Shown here piece after piece: positions 16,959 to 24,413 of a DNA stretch of 64,000 nucleotides. The notes under the pieces are model-generated. The model did not search any database and had not been told where the DNA came from. It saw only the letters and a list, made by a program, of their open reading frames with translations. A program made the translations under genes and the position numbers. Origin of the DNA: Motiliproteus sp036961355 (GTDB taxonomy: Bacteria > Pseudomonadota > Gammaproteobacteria > Pseudomonadales > Balneatricaceae). Within the stretch, counting starts at the first letter, position 1, and every line of letters starts with the position of its first letter. The stretch lies in contig JBALVL010000004.1 of the NCBI GenBank assembly GCA_036961355.1, positions 1 through 64,000 on the forward strand. The letters run 5' to 3'.

Positions 16959-18095
16959 TTACATGGTCTCTAAAGCGTTCGCAAGGTCCTCATCGATTAT
17001 CAATTCGTTGACTAATCCTAAGCGAATGATTTCGTGCACAATCAAGGCTCTTTCAGACCCCAATGCAACCACTATACTACCGCTGCCTGCGTTGTCGGAC
17101 ACAAAACGACTGGCGATATTATGTAATTGATCCAGCGTCATACCTGTCCACATTTTATTAAGAGCGCCGATGCGCAGTCGTTCCTTGTGACTGATATTGG
17201 GGTGAGGAATAAGAATTCCACCAATATCGCCGACAATTAATTTTTGAAGCGTATTTTTGGTTACCCCTCCCGCCTTGGCAAGCTCATCAAGAGCGCCTCC
17301 CACTGGATTTTCACTTGATCCAACACTCGTTAAAATCGTATCCATTTGACTAGTTAAGGCGTGTGGCCCTGAAAAAATGAGCTTATGGGATGCCGTCTCA
17401 GAGACGTACTCCCAAATCGCCTGTTCTTTGGTTGCTTCAAACTTTAAGGGGACGTAGGCAGGGACACCACGAAGCGAGAGGTGGTAGTTGCTACTGTCAT
17501 TGACGATTTCGTCCATTCGCTCAGCGAGTCGGGTCGAAGAGTAGTCGCGTGCCGTGTGGCTTGTCAGCTCCGCACAAACTGGAACAAATCGAGTTGGTTC
17601 TTTGCCCGTTGATTTCAAATTTAAATTGAACAGCCCTTCGATAATCGCGTTTACCATTTTTCCCCAGGTAACACCGACGATTTTTGAGGTAGATAACAGC
17701 TCGTCGAGTCTTCCCGCTGCTACACGTCCCAACTGAATGCGCCGCCGTTGAAGTATCTCCGGGGTAAATGCTTTTGCTCCACTATCAAACACACGAATGT
17801 TTGGGGTAGCAACGCCAGAGTTCTGAGCGAGGGTATTAAGCTTTTCCGTTAGGCTTCCCGGAATGAGCAACCGTTTTATCTGGGCCAGCTCTTTTGCCGA
17901 AATGCCTTTATCAATGAACCGCTGTTCCGTGTATAGCCACCCTTTTTCCCCCGCTCGCTTCAAGAGTCGAGAGACGTGTGGCTGGGATATCCCCAGCAGT
18001 TTACTAATCGCGTTTTGGTCCATCTTATGCTGCCCTCTAAGGTAGGCAGCTTGTTGGGTAAGTTCATTTTCCTTTAGGGTGTTTTTCGCAGGCAT
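16959..18095 (-). CDS. SorC/DeoR-like sugar-binding transcriptional regulator
   Basis: Cytoplasmic regulator of about 378 residues. An N-terminal helix-turn-helix (MDQNAISKLLGISQPHVSRLLKRAGEKGW) is followed by a long SorC-type sugar-phosphate-binding domain (SKIVGVTWGKMVNAIIEGLF, VGDIGGILIPHPN, and GSGSIVVALGSERA). SorC proteins respond to phosphorylated sugars. The start at 18095 is the first ATG giving the usual short leader before the HTH; a TTG at 18203 would add 36 residues of poor character. It lies at the head of the GH65 locus on the same strand, so it is the likely local regulator, sensing either the substrate or its phosphate. Confidence 0.85.
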   Translation of the reverse strand: MPAKNTLKENELTQQAAYLRGQHKMDQNAISKLLGISQPHVSRLLKRAGEKGWLYTEQRFIDKGISAKELAQIKRLLIPGSLTEKLNTLAQNSGVATPNIRVFDSGAKAFTPEILQRRRIQLGRVAAGRLDELLSTSKIVGVTWGKMVNAIIEGLFNLNLKSTGKEPTRFVPVCAELTSHTARDYSSTRLAERMDEIVNDSSNYHLSLRGVPAYVPLKFEATKEQAIWEYVSETASHKLIFSGPHALTSQMDTILTSVGSSENPVGGALDELAKAGGVTKNTLQKLIVGDIGGILIPHPNISHKERLRIGALNKMWTGMTLDQLHNIASRFVSDNAGSGSIVVALGSERALIVHEIIRLGLVNELIIDEDLANALETM

Positions 18096-18245
18096 AGTAG
18101 TCGACCCATTTCCGAAAAGTTTAGCTTCTGTGTATGTTAATTCAAACGGAGAATATTTATAAGTCGTTCCAGTTGTCCTGGCATTGATTGCCGTCGATCT
18201 CAATCAGATTGCATGGATGCTGTATCGCAATGTGCACTTATCGTC

Positions 18246-18467
18246 CTGTTACACTTCTACGATCCTTACTGCCCAAGGAAGATGGCCTCAAACGAAAATA
18301 CCAAACGCCTATCAAGGCAGTACTTGCGCAAAGGAACCAATTTATCGATTCACTCACAAAAGGATCTGGATGGAGTAACTCGAAAACTGAATGAGCGTCC
18401 AAAGAAAACCTTGGATTACGAAACGCCTGCTGAGAGATTCGAACAGTGTGTTGCAGCGCCCCATTGA
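18246..18467 (+). pseudogene. IS30-family transposase, C-terminal remnant
   Basis: The frame reads HFYDPYCPRKMASNENTKRL followed by SRQYLRKGTNLSIHSQKDLD and then LNERPKKTLDYETPAERFEQC. This is the end of an IS30 transposase, including the SNENTN-like block with the last DDE glutamate and the terminal RP.KTL.Y.TPAE segment. The N-terminal DNA-binding part and the two catalytic aspartates are missing, and no inverted repeats were found. It is therefore dead. It marks the edge of the AT-rich GH65 island. Confidence 0.8.
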
Positions 18468-18483
18468 ATCCACAGCCGCCATT

Positions 18484-18652
18484 TTATAATTTCTAGCTCC
18501 TCGGCCTGCTCTGCAAGTTGCCGTTTAAGCTTGGCAACTTCGGTTGCCAACTCATATTCGCGTGCACTGACACTGAGCATCTTGGATGCGACTGTTCGCC
18601 AGCTGTAGAGCTGAGACTCATAAATTCCGAGCTCTCAGGCTGCGGAAGCAAC
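18484..18652 (-). pseudogene. IS3-family OrfA remnant
   Basis: On the minus strand the frame reads, after an in-frame stop, ELGIYESQLYSWRTVASKML then SVSAREYELATEVAKLKRQL and AEQAEELEIIKW. This is the end of the helix-turn-helix plus leucine-zipper region of an IS3-family OrfA (.KELGI.ESQLY.WR...EVA.LKRQLAE..EELEI.KKA). A TGA sits where the family has a lysine-like codon, the upstream half is gone and no OrfB follows. It is a broken piece nested between two other gene remnants. Confidence 0.75.
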
Positions 18653-18801
18653 ACCTGTTTGATCCGGCCCAGATTCAGCCTATCGTAGGCACTACGAATA
18701 TCAATCCGTTACAGCGCTGTTGTCAGGCCGCCGAGGTTAGCCAAAGCAGGGATCAGTGGTATCGACTGTTCACTGAGGCACGCGCTGATATCTTGCCTTA
18801 G
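18652..18801 (+). pseudogene. aldo/keto reductase (YdhF-like) C-terminal remnant
   Basis: The frame FDPAQIQPIVGTTNINPLQR then CCQAAEVSQSRDQWYRLFTE and ARADILP-stop matches the end of YdhF-type aldo/keto reductases, where a P..I.PIVGT segment is followed by an (S/T)R..WY.....A.G..LP tail. The catalytic barrel upstream is absent and is replaced by the IS3 fragment on the other strand. It suggests an insertion/deletion event removed most of an oxidoreductase gene. Confidence 0.6.
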
Positions 18802-18843
18802 CCGTGGAACTGTCTTTCTTTGAATCTTCACTTTCAAGCGGCC

Positions 18844-19905
18844 TCAACGGTTATTGTGTGGCGCTGTGTTCAAGCTGGTAACCGCCAATTGTTTACCGGT
18901 ATCGCTGCTGTGCTGAGCCAGCTCCAGAATTCGCATTACGGCCAGTGCTTCTTTAGCGGGTACCGGATTGTCTCCGCCGTGTCGCAACGCTGCGGCCACC
19001 TGTCGGTAGTAGTGTTGATAGCCGCCGCAGGTAGTGGCGACAACTTCGCTAGTATCAGAGCGGTAAAGGGTGCCAAAATCGGTCGGATCTTCCTGCGCCC
19101 AACTAACGTGCTGAGGTAATACGCCGTCTATCAGGCGCGCCTCCTGCGGATCCAGTCCGGTCTTACGGTACTCGCCCTGGCTACCTTGTAGATGGAAGCG
19201 TAGGTTGGGGCCCGAGCAGAAAGGGCTGCTTGCCAGGATTACCTCAAGTTTTGAGTAGTGCAGTTGGACGTGGAAGTAGTCGACCACCGCTGAGTCGTCG
19301 CGCAGCGGCCGACAGCGGCCGGTTACCGCCTCGGGCGGGCCGAATAGCTGCAGCGCCTGGTCGACCAGATGTGGTCCCAGGTCGAACCAGATGCCGGTTC
19401 CCGGGCCGGGCTGTTCGCGCCAGCGTTGGCGAACCTGGGGGCGAAAGCGGTCGAAGTGTGATTCGAACCGGTGGATAATGCCCAGCTCGCCGCTGTCTTG
19501 CAGTTGTTTGAGGGTCAGGAAATCGCCGTCCCAGCGGCGGTTGTGATAGACCGATAACAGCAGCTGCTGTTGCTCGGCAATCTCTATCAATGCTTCGCCT
19601 TCGGCCGTGGTACAGGTAAACGGTTTCTCCATAATGACATGTTTACCCTGCTCCAGCGCCAGCTTGGCTAGCGGGAAGTGCTCGGCGTTGGGCGCGGTGA
19701 TAACTACCAATTCGGCAGTACAGTCGCGAATCATCTGCGGCGCAGAACTGTAGGTATTTACCCCAGGGTTTTCTGTCTGTACCCGGAGAGTCTGACGGCT
19801 ACTGACTGCCGTCAATTGGAACTCGTCTAGCGCTGTGAGAAAAGGAAGGTGAAAGGTGGTGGCGGAAAAGCCATAACCGACCAGGGCTGTAGTAATGGGT
19901 TTCAT
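18844..19905 (-). CDS. Gfo/Idh/MocA-family oxidoreductase
   Basis: Cytoplasmic NAD(P)-dependent dehydrogenase of 353 residues. An N-terminal Rossmann domain (TTALVGYGFSATTFHLPFL) with the family EKPFTCT lysine motif precedes the C-terminal alpha/beta domain containing the GTGIWFDLGPHLVDQAL signature. The YGFSATTFHLPFL start is typical of YdgJ/YvaA-like scyllo-inositol or sugar dehydrogenases, but the substrate is unproven. It is 69 bases downstream of the mutarotase on the same strand, so the pair may act on related aldoses. Base composition returns here to the GC-richer background, placing it outside the GH65 island. Confidence 0.85.
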   Translation of the reverse strand: MKPITTALVGYGFSATTFHLPFLTALDEFQLTAVSSRQTLRVQTENPGVNTYSSAPQMIRDCTAELVVITAPNAEHFPLAKLALEQGKHVIMEKPFTCTTAEGEALIEIAEQQQLLLSVYHNRRWDGDFLTLKQLQDSGELGIIHRFESHFDRFRPQVRQRWREQPGPGTGIWFDLGPHLVDQALQLFGPPEAVTGRCRPLRDDSAVVDYFHVQLHYSKLEVILASSPFCSGPNLRFHLQGSQGEYRKTGLDPQEARLIDGVLPQHVSWAQEDPTDFGTLYRSDTSEVVATTCGGYQHYYRQVAAALRHGGDNPVPAKEALAVMRILELAQHSSDTGKQLAVTSLNTAPHNNR

Positions 19906-19974
19906 GTTTTAACTCGGCCAATGTTCAGAAGTTGTTAGTTGACCTGCTTATCAGCAGGTCGTCCGTATTCTGCG

Positions 19975-20877
19975 TCACGCTGTAGTCGTTTGATCCAGCG
20001 GTACGGACTCGATAGTCGTGCTGAGATGGTGGCTGTTGCCCGAAGGGATTAGCAACGAATTATCAAGCACATTGGCGGTTTCTACACAGAGCATAGTTTG
20101 GTAATCACGGTCACCAAAGTCAGCCAGAGCACGGGCTTTTTTAGTCCATGGGTTCCAGATGACAGTGGAGTGGCTCTGCTGCTTGTCGATGATGATTCGG
20201 CGTTTGAGGACAGGATCATCGATCGTCACCCGTGCATCGGTATCCACATAGACCTGGTCTGTTTCCGATGTAATAGCCAGTGGCCCCCTTTGCCAGAACG
20301 GTTGAAGGTTATGGAGCTTGTCGCGGTAGCGACCTCCTTCAAGGCCACCGATGCGGATCTGGCTGATATCGCTAACAGAGAAGTAACTATGTAGCGCCTC
20401 GCTAATCGGCATAGCTACTTGGTTCGGGTTGTGGCTGCTGAGCGTGAGGGTCAGCTGCTGGCCGAGTTGGATCAATAGCTCGAGCTGAAACTTGTAGGGC
20501 CATAGTTGCCGAGTGTGATGGTCGTCTTCAATCCCCAATCGCAGGCTGCTCGTGTCACCCTCGTCGGTTGTTTCAAGGACCTTCCAGAGACGGGTACGGA
20601 CCAGCCCGTGGGCAGGCAGTGCAGGATTGTCTGGATGGTCGCCGAACCAGGGCCAGCAGATAGGAATGCCGCCCCGGATCGCTTTACCTTGTTCGAACCG
20701 ACTATGTTGACCTAACCAGATTACGCCAGCTTGATCTTGGGGTTGATACTCAATGACCTGACCACCCTGAAGGCAGATCAAAGCACGGCCATGGGAATTG
20801 CTGAGCTCGACCAGAGGCAGTTCGCCTGACCGGCTTTGCTGTTGAATGCTGCGGGTTAAGGGGGGCTGTGAATTCAT
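19975..20877 (-). CDS. D-hexose-6-phosphate mutarotase (YeaD-like)
   Basis: Cytoplasmic aldose-1-epimerase-fold protein of 300 residues that interconverts alpha and beta anomers of hexose-6-phosphates. The family core is visible: GGIPICWPWFG, PAHGLVRTRLWKV, the SEALHSYFSVSDI active-site segment and VIWNPWTKKARALADFG near the end. The ATG at 20877 is preceded by AGGA at proper spacing, so I prefer it to an upstream TTG adding 23 residues. It is divergent from zwf, which uses beta-glucose-6-phosphate; speeding anomer exchange would help that step and also any alpha anomer made elsewhere. Confidence 0.9.
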   Translation of the reverse strand: MNSQPPLTRSIQQQSRSGELPLVELSNSHGRALICLQGGQVIEYQPQDQAGVIWLGQHSRFEQGKAIRGGIPICWPWFGDHPDNPALPAHGLVRTRLWKVLETTDEGDTSSLRLGIEDDHHTRQLWPYKFQLELLIQLGQQLTLTLSSHNPNQVAMPISEALHSYFSVSDISQIRIGGLEGGRYRDKLHNLQPFWQRGPLAITSETDQVYVDTDARVTIDDPVLKRRIIIDKQQSHSTVIWNPWTKKARALADFGDRDYQTMLCVETANVLDNSLLIPSGNSHHLSTTIESVPLDQTTTA

Positions 20878-21093
20878 AGAAGATCCTAAAACGTTGGGCG
20901 TGGCATGATTGCCGGTGGCTATATCCTCCGGCGTTTCCGCCAACAATAGCCGCTAGCGTTACTCGAAGACGGCTGCCTGGCACCGCCTAGTAAAGCGGTC
21001 TAGGGTTTGTGTTGTGATCGGCTTTTGTGTGTTGATTCACTGGCCAATTCTTGGAGAGCTATGATTATCGGTACCCTTGAAATCAATAGTTAG

Positions 21094-21108
21094 TGTAATA
21101 AAACTACA
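21094..21108. promoter_or_regulatory. HexR-type operator upstream of zwf (distal)
   Basis: TGTAATAAAACTACA differs from the HexR consensus TGTAAT-WWW-ATTACA at one base. It lies 276 bases before the zwf start, inside the AT-rich promoter region. Confidence 0.65.
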
Positions 21109-21341
21109 TTTGTAATCGATTTTACGCAAGTGATTGAACGCTGAAAATACCGAGTATGTCTTCATTAAATCAGTATTAAAAATCTATCGATTAGTAATAA
21201 TTATTAATATATACAATTAGTTGTCGTTGTTTTTAAGGGCTGTAATAGAAAGAAATCATCAAGCTGATTTGTATTTTATGTTGTAAAATTACCATTTTTT
21301 GCAACAAATACGCTTTTTTAAATGGTTTTTTTTCTGTATTG

Positions 21342-21356
21342 TGTTGTTTAGTTACA
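21342..21356. promoter_or_regulatory. possible HexR operator upstream of zwf (proximal)
   Basis: TGTTGTTTAGTTACA keeps the right half-site and spacing of a HexR operator with mismatches in the left half. It ends 28 bases before the zwf ATG, a position suited to direct repression. Confidence 0.5.
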
Positions 21357-21384
21357 TTTTGGTCAGATATTAAGGAATCCGACG

Positions 21385-22857
21385 ATGAATGCCTTGCTCC
21401 AGGATCACCCCTGCGATTTTGTCCTCTTTGGTGCCAAGGGGGATCTTTCTATGCGCAAGCTCTTTCCTGCGCTTTATTACCTTTACCGTGAGGACTTGTT
21501 GCATTCGGACACTCGACTGATTGGTGTGGCCCGCGATGAACAGAGCAACGACGCGTTCGTGGAGTCAATTAAGGGTACGCTGCAGCGTTTTTTACCCGAG
21601 AACGATTTTGATGAGGCTGTCTGGAAGGGGTTTGCTGCGCGCCTGCATTATCTCAAGGTCGATTTCTCCCAGGCTAAGGACTTCACCCGTATCACCCAGT
21701 TCGTAAATCACGATACCCGGGTGATGGTTAATTATCTGGCGACCCCTCCGGCCCTTTATGGGGGTATTTGTGAACATCTGCATAACGCCAAGGCGCTGGC
21801 CGAAAGCACACGGATTATCCTCGAAAAACCGATCGGCAAGGATCTTGAGAGCTCTAAGGTGATCAACGATACGGTCAGCCGGTATTTCAACGAAGACCGC
21901 ATCTACCGTATCGACCATTACTTGGGTAAAGAGACCGTTCAGAATCTTATCGCACTGCGTTTTGCTAACAACCTGTTTGGCTCGCAGTGGAACCAGAACT
22001 TTATCGATCATGTGCAGATTACCGTGTCGGAGACCGTGGGTCTTGAAGGCCGCTGGAGCTATTACGATCAGGTGGGGCAGATGCGCGACATGGTGCAAAA
22101 CCATCTGCTGCAACTGTTGTGCATGGTGGCGATGGATCCGCCTAGTCAGCTGACCGCAGACGGTATTCGCGATGAGAAACTGAAGGTGCTACGGGCGCTA
22201 CGACCGATCCAGCAGGAGAATGTCGCTAAGCTGGCCGTGCGCGGACAATATACCGCCGGAGCGGTGCAGGGGAGTGCTTGTCCCGGATACGGAGAGGAGG
22301 AGGGCAGTCAAGGAAAAAGCAACACAGAAACCTTTGTAGCCCTGAAGGCGAGTATCGACAACTGGCGTTGGGCCGGGGTGCCTTTTTACCTGCGCACCGG
22401 TAAGCGGATGCCGGTCAAAATGTCGGAGATTGTGATCTTCTACAAGAATCAGCCTCACTATATTTTCGACCCCAAGCAGAAAGCGATGGTGAACAACAAA
22501 CTGATTATTCGGCTCCAGCCCGATGAAGGTATTCAGTTACAAGTGGTCACCAAAGAGCAGAGCCTGGATAAGGGCATGGCGTTACAATCGCGCGCCTTGA
22601 ATCTGAATTTTTCCGGAAACGATGAGAATCGCCGTATTCCTGATGCGTATGAGCGGCTATTGCTGGAGGCGATGCGGGGCAATCAGTCGCTGTTTGTTCG
22701 TCGTGACGAAGTTGAAGCTTCCTGGACCTGGTGCGACGCCCTGATCGATGCTTGGACGCAGTCTCATAACGAGGTGCGTTCTTATTCGGCCGGTACCTGG
22801 GGCCCGATTGGTTCCATTGCGCTGATTGAGCGTGACGGCCGTTCGTGGCACGAATAG
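21385..22857 (+). CDS. zwf: glucose-6-phosphate 1-dehydrogenase
   Basis: Cytoplasmic enzyme oxidising glucose-6-phosphate to 6-phosphogluconolactone with NAD(P)+. The 490-residue length is normal. The coenzyme site is FGAKGDLSMRKLFPALYYL (family GA.GDL..RKL.PALY), the substrate/catalytic site is RIDHYLGKETVQN, and FYLRTGKRM is near residue 340. AAGGA upstream supports the ATG. It is followed three bases later by pgl and by the two-component genes and pgi in the same direction, and has HexR sites upstream. Confidence 0.97.
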   Translation: MNALLQDHPCDFVLFGAKGDLSMRKLFPALYYLYREDLLHSDTRLIGVARDEQSNDAFVESIKGTLQRFLPENDFDEAVWKGFAARLHYLKVDFSQAKDFTRITQFVNHDTRVMVNYLATPPALYGGICEHLHNAKALAESTRIILEKPIGKDLESSKVINDTVSRYFNEDRIYRIDHYLGKETVQNLIALRFANNLFGSQWNQNFIDHVQITVSETVGLEGRWSYYDQVGQMRDMVQNHLLQLLCMVAMDPPSQLTADGIRDEKLKVLRALRPIQQENVAKLAVRGQYTAGAVQGSACPGYGEEEGSQGKSNTETFVALKASIDNWRWAGVPFYLRTGKRMPVKMSEIVIFYKNQPHYIFDPKQKAMVNNKLIIRLQPDEGIQLQVVTKEQSLDKGMALQSRALNLNFSGNDENRRIPDAYERLLLEAMRGNQSLFVRRDEVEASWTWCDALIDAWTQSHNEVRSYSAGTWGPIGSIALIERDGRSWHE

Positions 22858-22860
22858 GGG

Positions 22861-23583
22861 ATGACGATGAACGATCTCTTCTCCTCTGTTGTCGCTCCGA
22901 CGCGTTTCGATACGCGGCCAGCGTTGGATCGCCAGCTTGGCGGTGAAATTGCCGAACGCCTTCGTGCCGCGCTAGCGGTACGTGATCGAGCCTCCTTGGT
23001 GGTTTCCGGAGGACGAACACCGGTAGGCCTGTTTAAGGCGCTGTCTCGAATCGAATTGGATTGGTCCCGGGTGATCATTACTCTGGCTGATGAGCGTTGG
23101 GTATCTCCCGATAATGATGACAGCAATGAGCGGTTGGTTCGCGCCCATCTGATCCAAAACCTTGCCTCGGCGGCCCGGTTTATTAGTTTAAAAACTTCTG
23201 CTGCTAGTGCTGCGGATGGGGCTGCTGAGTGCGGGCAGAGGCTTACCGAGTTACCTTCGCAACTGGATGTGGTGATTCTGGGGATGGGTGAAGATGGTCA
23301 TACAGCGTCGTTCTTTCCGGGTGCTGAGACGTTGCAGCAGGCGTTGGATCCGCATTGCACAGATAATTGTCTGGCAGTGACGCCGCCAGTAGCTCCGCAT
23401 GATCGGATGACGCTGAGTCTGGCCCGAATATTACGCTGCGATCAGATCTATCTGCACCTGTGTGGTGACGCCAAGCTGCCGGTGTTGGCGCACGCTCTTG
23501 AATCTGGTCCGGCGGAGGCGATGCCGGTACGTGCCATCTTGAGGCAGGTGATAACACCGGTTGCTGTCTATTGGGCACCATGA
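22861..23583 (+). CDS. pgl: 6-phosphogluconolactonase
   Basis: Cytoplasmic lactonase of the DevB/Pgl type (240 residues) hydrolysing 6-phosphogluconolactone to 6-phosphogluconate. Motifs VVSGGRTPVGLF, LADERWVSPDNDDSNERLVR and LGMGEDGHTASFFPG are clear. It begins three bases after the zwf stop. A second ATG six bases in has better spacing from AGGGG and may be the true start. The pair zwf-pgl supplies the substrate of Edd. Confidence 0.95.
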   Translation: MTMNDLFSSVVAPTRFDTRPALDRQLGGEIAERLRAALAVRDRASLVVSGGRTPVGLFKALSRIELDWSRVIITLADERWVSPDNDDSNERLVRAHLIQNLASAARFISLKTSAASAADGAAECGQRLTELPSQLDVVILGMGEDGHTASFFPGAETLQQALDPHCTDNCLAVTPPVAPHDRMTLSLARILRCDQIYLHLCGDAKLPVLAHALESGPAEAMPVRAILRQVITPVAVYWAP

Positions 23584-23684
23584 TGGCACTATGTCTTTGT
23601 TATCAGTCGTTGTTATCAATCGTACAGTGGCCATGCTGAACGTGATGGCAGGTGTTAGCTGACAGACCCTTGCGTGGAGAATTC

Positions 23685-24413
23685 ATGAACCAACCTGAGC
23701 AAAGCAAACGAATCCTGATCGTCGACGATGACCAGGATATCCGCGAGCTGCTCGAATCCTATCTGAGTCAAAACGGCTATCTTGTGCAGGCTTTGGAGGA
23801 CGGAAGCCAGCTACTGGAGCTGATTCAGGCTGAGCCGCTGGTCGACCTGGTGGTGCTTGATCTGATGATGCCCGGGGAGGATGGATTTAGTCTCTGTCGG
23901 CGAATTCGGGCTGAATCTGAGGTGGCTATTATCATGTTGACCGCCTCGGGCGAGGACACCGATCGCATTGTCGGGCTGGAGATGGGCGCCGACGATTATG
24001 TCGCCAAACCGTTTAATCCCCGCGAACTGCTGGCGCGTATCAAAGCGGTGTTGCGCCGCAGTCGCCCGATCAATGCCCCAGGAAACAAAGGTCGGTTTTT
24101 ATGTTTTTCCGGCTGGCGGCTAGATACCGTCAATCGGGACTTGATCGACTCCGAAGGAGTCTTGATGCCACTCAGCGGTGCCGACTACAGTCTGTTGTTG
24201 TTGTTTCTGGAACATCCCAACCAAGTGCTGAGCCGTGATGACCTGCTCGGGCTGACTCGGGGGCGAGAAGCCAACCCCTATGATCGCAGTATCGATGTTC
24301 AGCTCAGCCGTTTACGTCAGCGACTGGGTGAAGACGCCAAAGACCCGCATATCATCAAAACCGTTCGTGGCGCTGGTTACGTGCTGGCAGCCGAGGTGGA
24401 GCGCGAGCTGTGA
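23685..24413 (+). CDS. gltR: OmpR-family response regulator, GltR-like
   Basis: Cytoplasmic two-component response regulator of 242 residues: receiver domain about 9-122 with acidic pocket VDDD and phosphoacceptor Asp59 in VVLDLMMPGEDG, conserved Lys in YVAKPFNPRELL, then an OmpR-type winged helix ending RSIDVQLSRLRQRLG...IKTVRGAGYVL. I chose the ATG at 23685 because GGAG lies eight bases upstream; an upstream GTG would add 11 residues. The stop overlaps the histidine kinase start. In Pseudomonas the GltR/GtrS pair controls glucose uptake and ED genes; the position between pgl and pgi supports the same role. Confidence 0.85.
   Translation: MNQPEQSKRILIVDDDQDIRELLESYLSQNGYLVQALEDGSQLLELIQAEPLVDLVVLDLMMPGEDGFSLCRRIRAESEVAIIMLTASGEDTDRIVGLEMGADDYVAKPFNPRELLARIKAVLRRSRPINAPGNKGRFLCFSGWRLDTVNRDLIDSEGVLMPLSGADYSLLLLFLEHPNQVLSRDDLLGLTRGREANPYDRSIDVQLSRLRQRLGEDAKDPHIIKTVRGAGYVLAAEVEREL

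Larger units (their letters stand above)
20878..21384. other. divergent promoter region of mutarotase and zwf
   Basis: A 507-base gap, very AT-rich from about 21060 onward, with no gene. It contains two HexR-like sites (21094-21108 and 21342-21356), listed separately, and so probably holds the zwf promoter. Confidence 0.6.

Noticed and set aside
18586..18657. N-terminal extension of the aldo/keto reductase remnant
   Set aside because: These codons lie opposite the IS3 OrfA fragment and do not resemble the reductase, so the remnant was started at 18652.
21592..22113. 173-codon open frame antisense to zwf
   Set aside because: Lies entirely opposite a highly conserved gene and shows no recognisable domain; a shadow frame.
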